NCBI GenBank assembly: GCA_902495545.1
Contig: CABUXM010000043.1
Span: forward strand, 1-16,749
Reading direction: 5' to 3'
Length of the DNA stretch: 16,749 nucleotides
Source: an uncultured Collinsella sp.
GTDB lineage: Bacteria > Actinomycetota > Coriobacteriia > Coriobacteriales > Coriobacteriaceae
The notes beneath the pieces are model-generated. The model saw nothing but the letters and a program-made list of their open reading frames with translations, was not told where the DNA came from and made no database searches. The position numbers and the translations under genes were made by a program. Below, piece by piece: positions 15,771-16,749 of the stretch (position 1 is its first letter; every line of letters starts with the position of its first letter).

Positions 15771-16749
15771 ATGACGAATCCTGTTATTGGCACCCCTTGG
15801 AAGAAGCTCGACGCTCCCGTTTCTGAGGAAGCCATTGAAGGCGTTGACAAGTACTGGCGTACCGCTAACTACCTGTCCATCGGCCAGATCTACCTTCGCA
15901 GCAACCCGCTGATGAAGGCTCCGTTCACCCGCGAAGATGTCAAGCATCGTCTCGTGGGCCACTGGGGCACCACCCCTGGCCTGAACTTCCTCATCGGCCA
16001 CATCAACCGCTTCATCGCTGATCACCAGCAGAACACCGTGATCATCATGGGCCCGGGCCACGGCGGCCCGGCCGGTACCGCTCAGTCCTACCTGGACGGC
16101 ACCTACACCGAGACTTTCCCGAAGATCACCAAGGATGAAGCTGGCCTGCAGAAGTTCTTCCGCCAGTTCTCCTACCCGGGCGGCATCCCGTCCCACTACG
16201 CTCCGGAGACCCCGGGCTCCATCCACGAGGGTGGCGAGCTGGGTTACGCTCTGTCCCACGCTTACGGCGCTGTGATGAACAACCCGTCCCTCTTCGTCCC
16301 GGCCATCGTCGGCGACGGCGAAGCTGAGACCGGCCCGCTGGCTACCGGCTGGCAGTCCAACAAGCTCATCAACCCGCGCACCGACGGTATCGTGCTGCCG
16401 ATCCTGCACCTCAACGGCTACAAGATCGCCAACCCGACCATCCTGTCCCGCATCTCCGACGAAGAGCTGCACGAGTTCTTCCACGGCATGGGCTATGAGC
16501 CGTACGAGTTCGTCGCTGGCTTCGACGATGAGGACCACATGTCCATCCACCGTCGTTTCGCCGAGCTCTTCGAGTCCATCTTCGACGAGATCTGCGAGAT
16601 CAAGGCCACCGCTCAGACCGACGATGTGCATCGTCCGTTCTACCCGATGATCATCTTCCGTACCCCGAAGGGCTGGACCTGCCCGAAGTTCATCGACGGC
16701 AAGAAGACCGAGGGCTCCTGGCGTTCCCACCAGGTGCCGCTGGCTTCCG
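15771..16749 (+). CDS. xfp: Xylulose-5-phosphate/fructose-6-phosphate phosphoketolase, 5' part
   Basis: Thiamine-diphosphate enzyme of the bifid shunt; it cleaves fructose-6-P or xylulose-5-P with phosphate to acetyl-P plus erythrose-4-P or glyceraldehyde-3-P. Seen: the N-terminal MTNPVIGTPWKKLDAPVSEE, GHWGTTPGLNFLIGHINRFI near residues 64-83, GPGHGGPAGTAQSYLDGTY, SYPGGIPSHYAPETPGSIHE and the ThDP/Mg motif GDGEAETGPLATGWQSNK near 180-197. Only the first 326 codons are in the window; the full enzyme is about 825 aa. Codon use is strongly biased to a few preferred codons (GGC, AAG, CTG, ATC), as expected of a very highly expressed gene. ATG at 15771 follows a tandem ribosome binding site. This is the best marker that the host is a Bifidobacterium. 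Confidence 0.97.
   Translation, partial: MTNPVIGTPWKKLDAPVSEEAIEGVDKYWRTANYLSIGQIYLRSNPLMKAPFTREDVKHRLVGHWGTTPGLNFLIGHINRFIADHQQNTVIIMGPGHGGPAGTAQSYLDGTYTETFPKITKDEAGLQKFFRQFSYPGGIPSHYAPETPGSIHEGGELGYALSHAYGAVMNNPSLFVPAIVGDGEAETGPLATGWQSNKLINPRTDGIVLPILHLNGYKIANPTILSRISDEELHEFFHGMGYEPYEFVAGFDDEDHMSIHRRFAELFESIFDEICEIKATAQTDDVHRPFYPMIIFRTPKGWTCPKFIDGKKTEGSWRSHQVPLAS

Noticed and set aside
15561..16730. 389-aa minus-strand frame over xfp
   Set aside because: Antisense of the phosphoketolase coding sequence, a by-product of its biased codon use.

Overview
The window looks like a bifidobacterial chromosome, probably of the Bifidobacterium longum/breve group. It has a divergent guaA/xfp pair, where xfp is the xylulose-5-phosphate/fructose-6-phosphate phosphoketolase of the bifid shunt, together with aroA, a chromosomal tetracycline-resistance-type ribosomal protection GTPase and the 3' end of a tRNA. 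By eye these native genes have moderately high GC. The stretch at about 5,950-10,730 is strikingly GC-rich, with nearly every third codon position G or C, and its gene content looks imported from another high-GC actinobacterium (Coriobacteriia-like is my guess).

Layout. 1-82: tRNA 3' end (probably Pro) and a hairpin. 188-2362: ribosomal protection protein. 2363-2887: intergenic region with an unusual set of 14-bp repeats. 2888-4228: aroA, followed by a perfect 21-bp hairpin. 4352-11867: a mosaic island between two guaA-3'-end-like repeats. It holds scraps of a tyrosine integrase, a frameshifted hsdS and a beheaded tetR, then a lantibiotic-immunity type ABC transporter (LanF/E/G type) with a YxeA-like protein and a two-component system, a histidine-kinase fragment and a GyrI-like gene. 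11867-13573: a second, smaller segment again bounded by guaA-3'-end-like sequence and occupied mostly by a decayed IS3-family element. 13573-15135: guaA itself (minus strand). 15136-15770: divergent regulatory region with inverted repeats. 15771-end: 5' part of xfp.

Main interpretation. The last codons of guaA (reading IEWE-stop on the minus strand) appear three times in the same orientation: in the real gene (13573), at 11867 (DAIEWE-stop) and at 4352 (VKEWE-stop). The two ectopic copies share a further ~120 bp of colinear similarity ending in a pair of GGGACAAA repeats at the same distance. This is the signature of two tandem, related islands integrated at the guaA 3' end, a known integration hot spot, both now without a complete integrase. 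The cargo of the larger island is a self-contained antimicrobial-peptide sensing and immunity module: transporter genes overlap one another, and the response regulator and sensor kinase follow immediately. Several parts are damaged: a frameshift in the second permease, an apparently missing last helix in the first, and a truncated divergent TetR. The system may therefore be deregulated or decaying.
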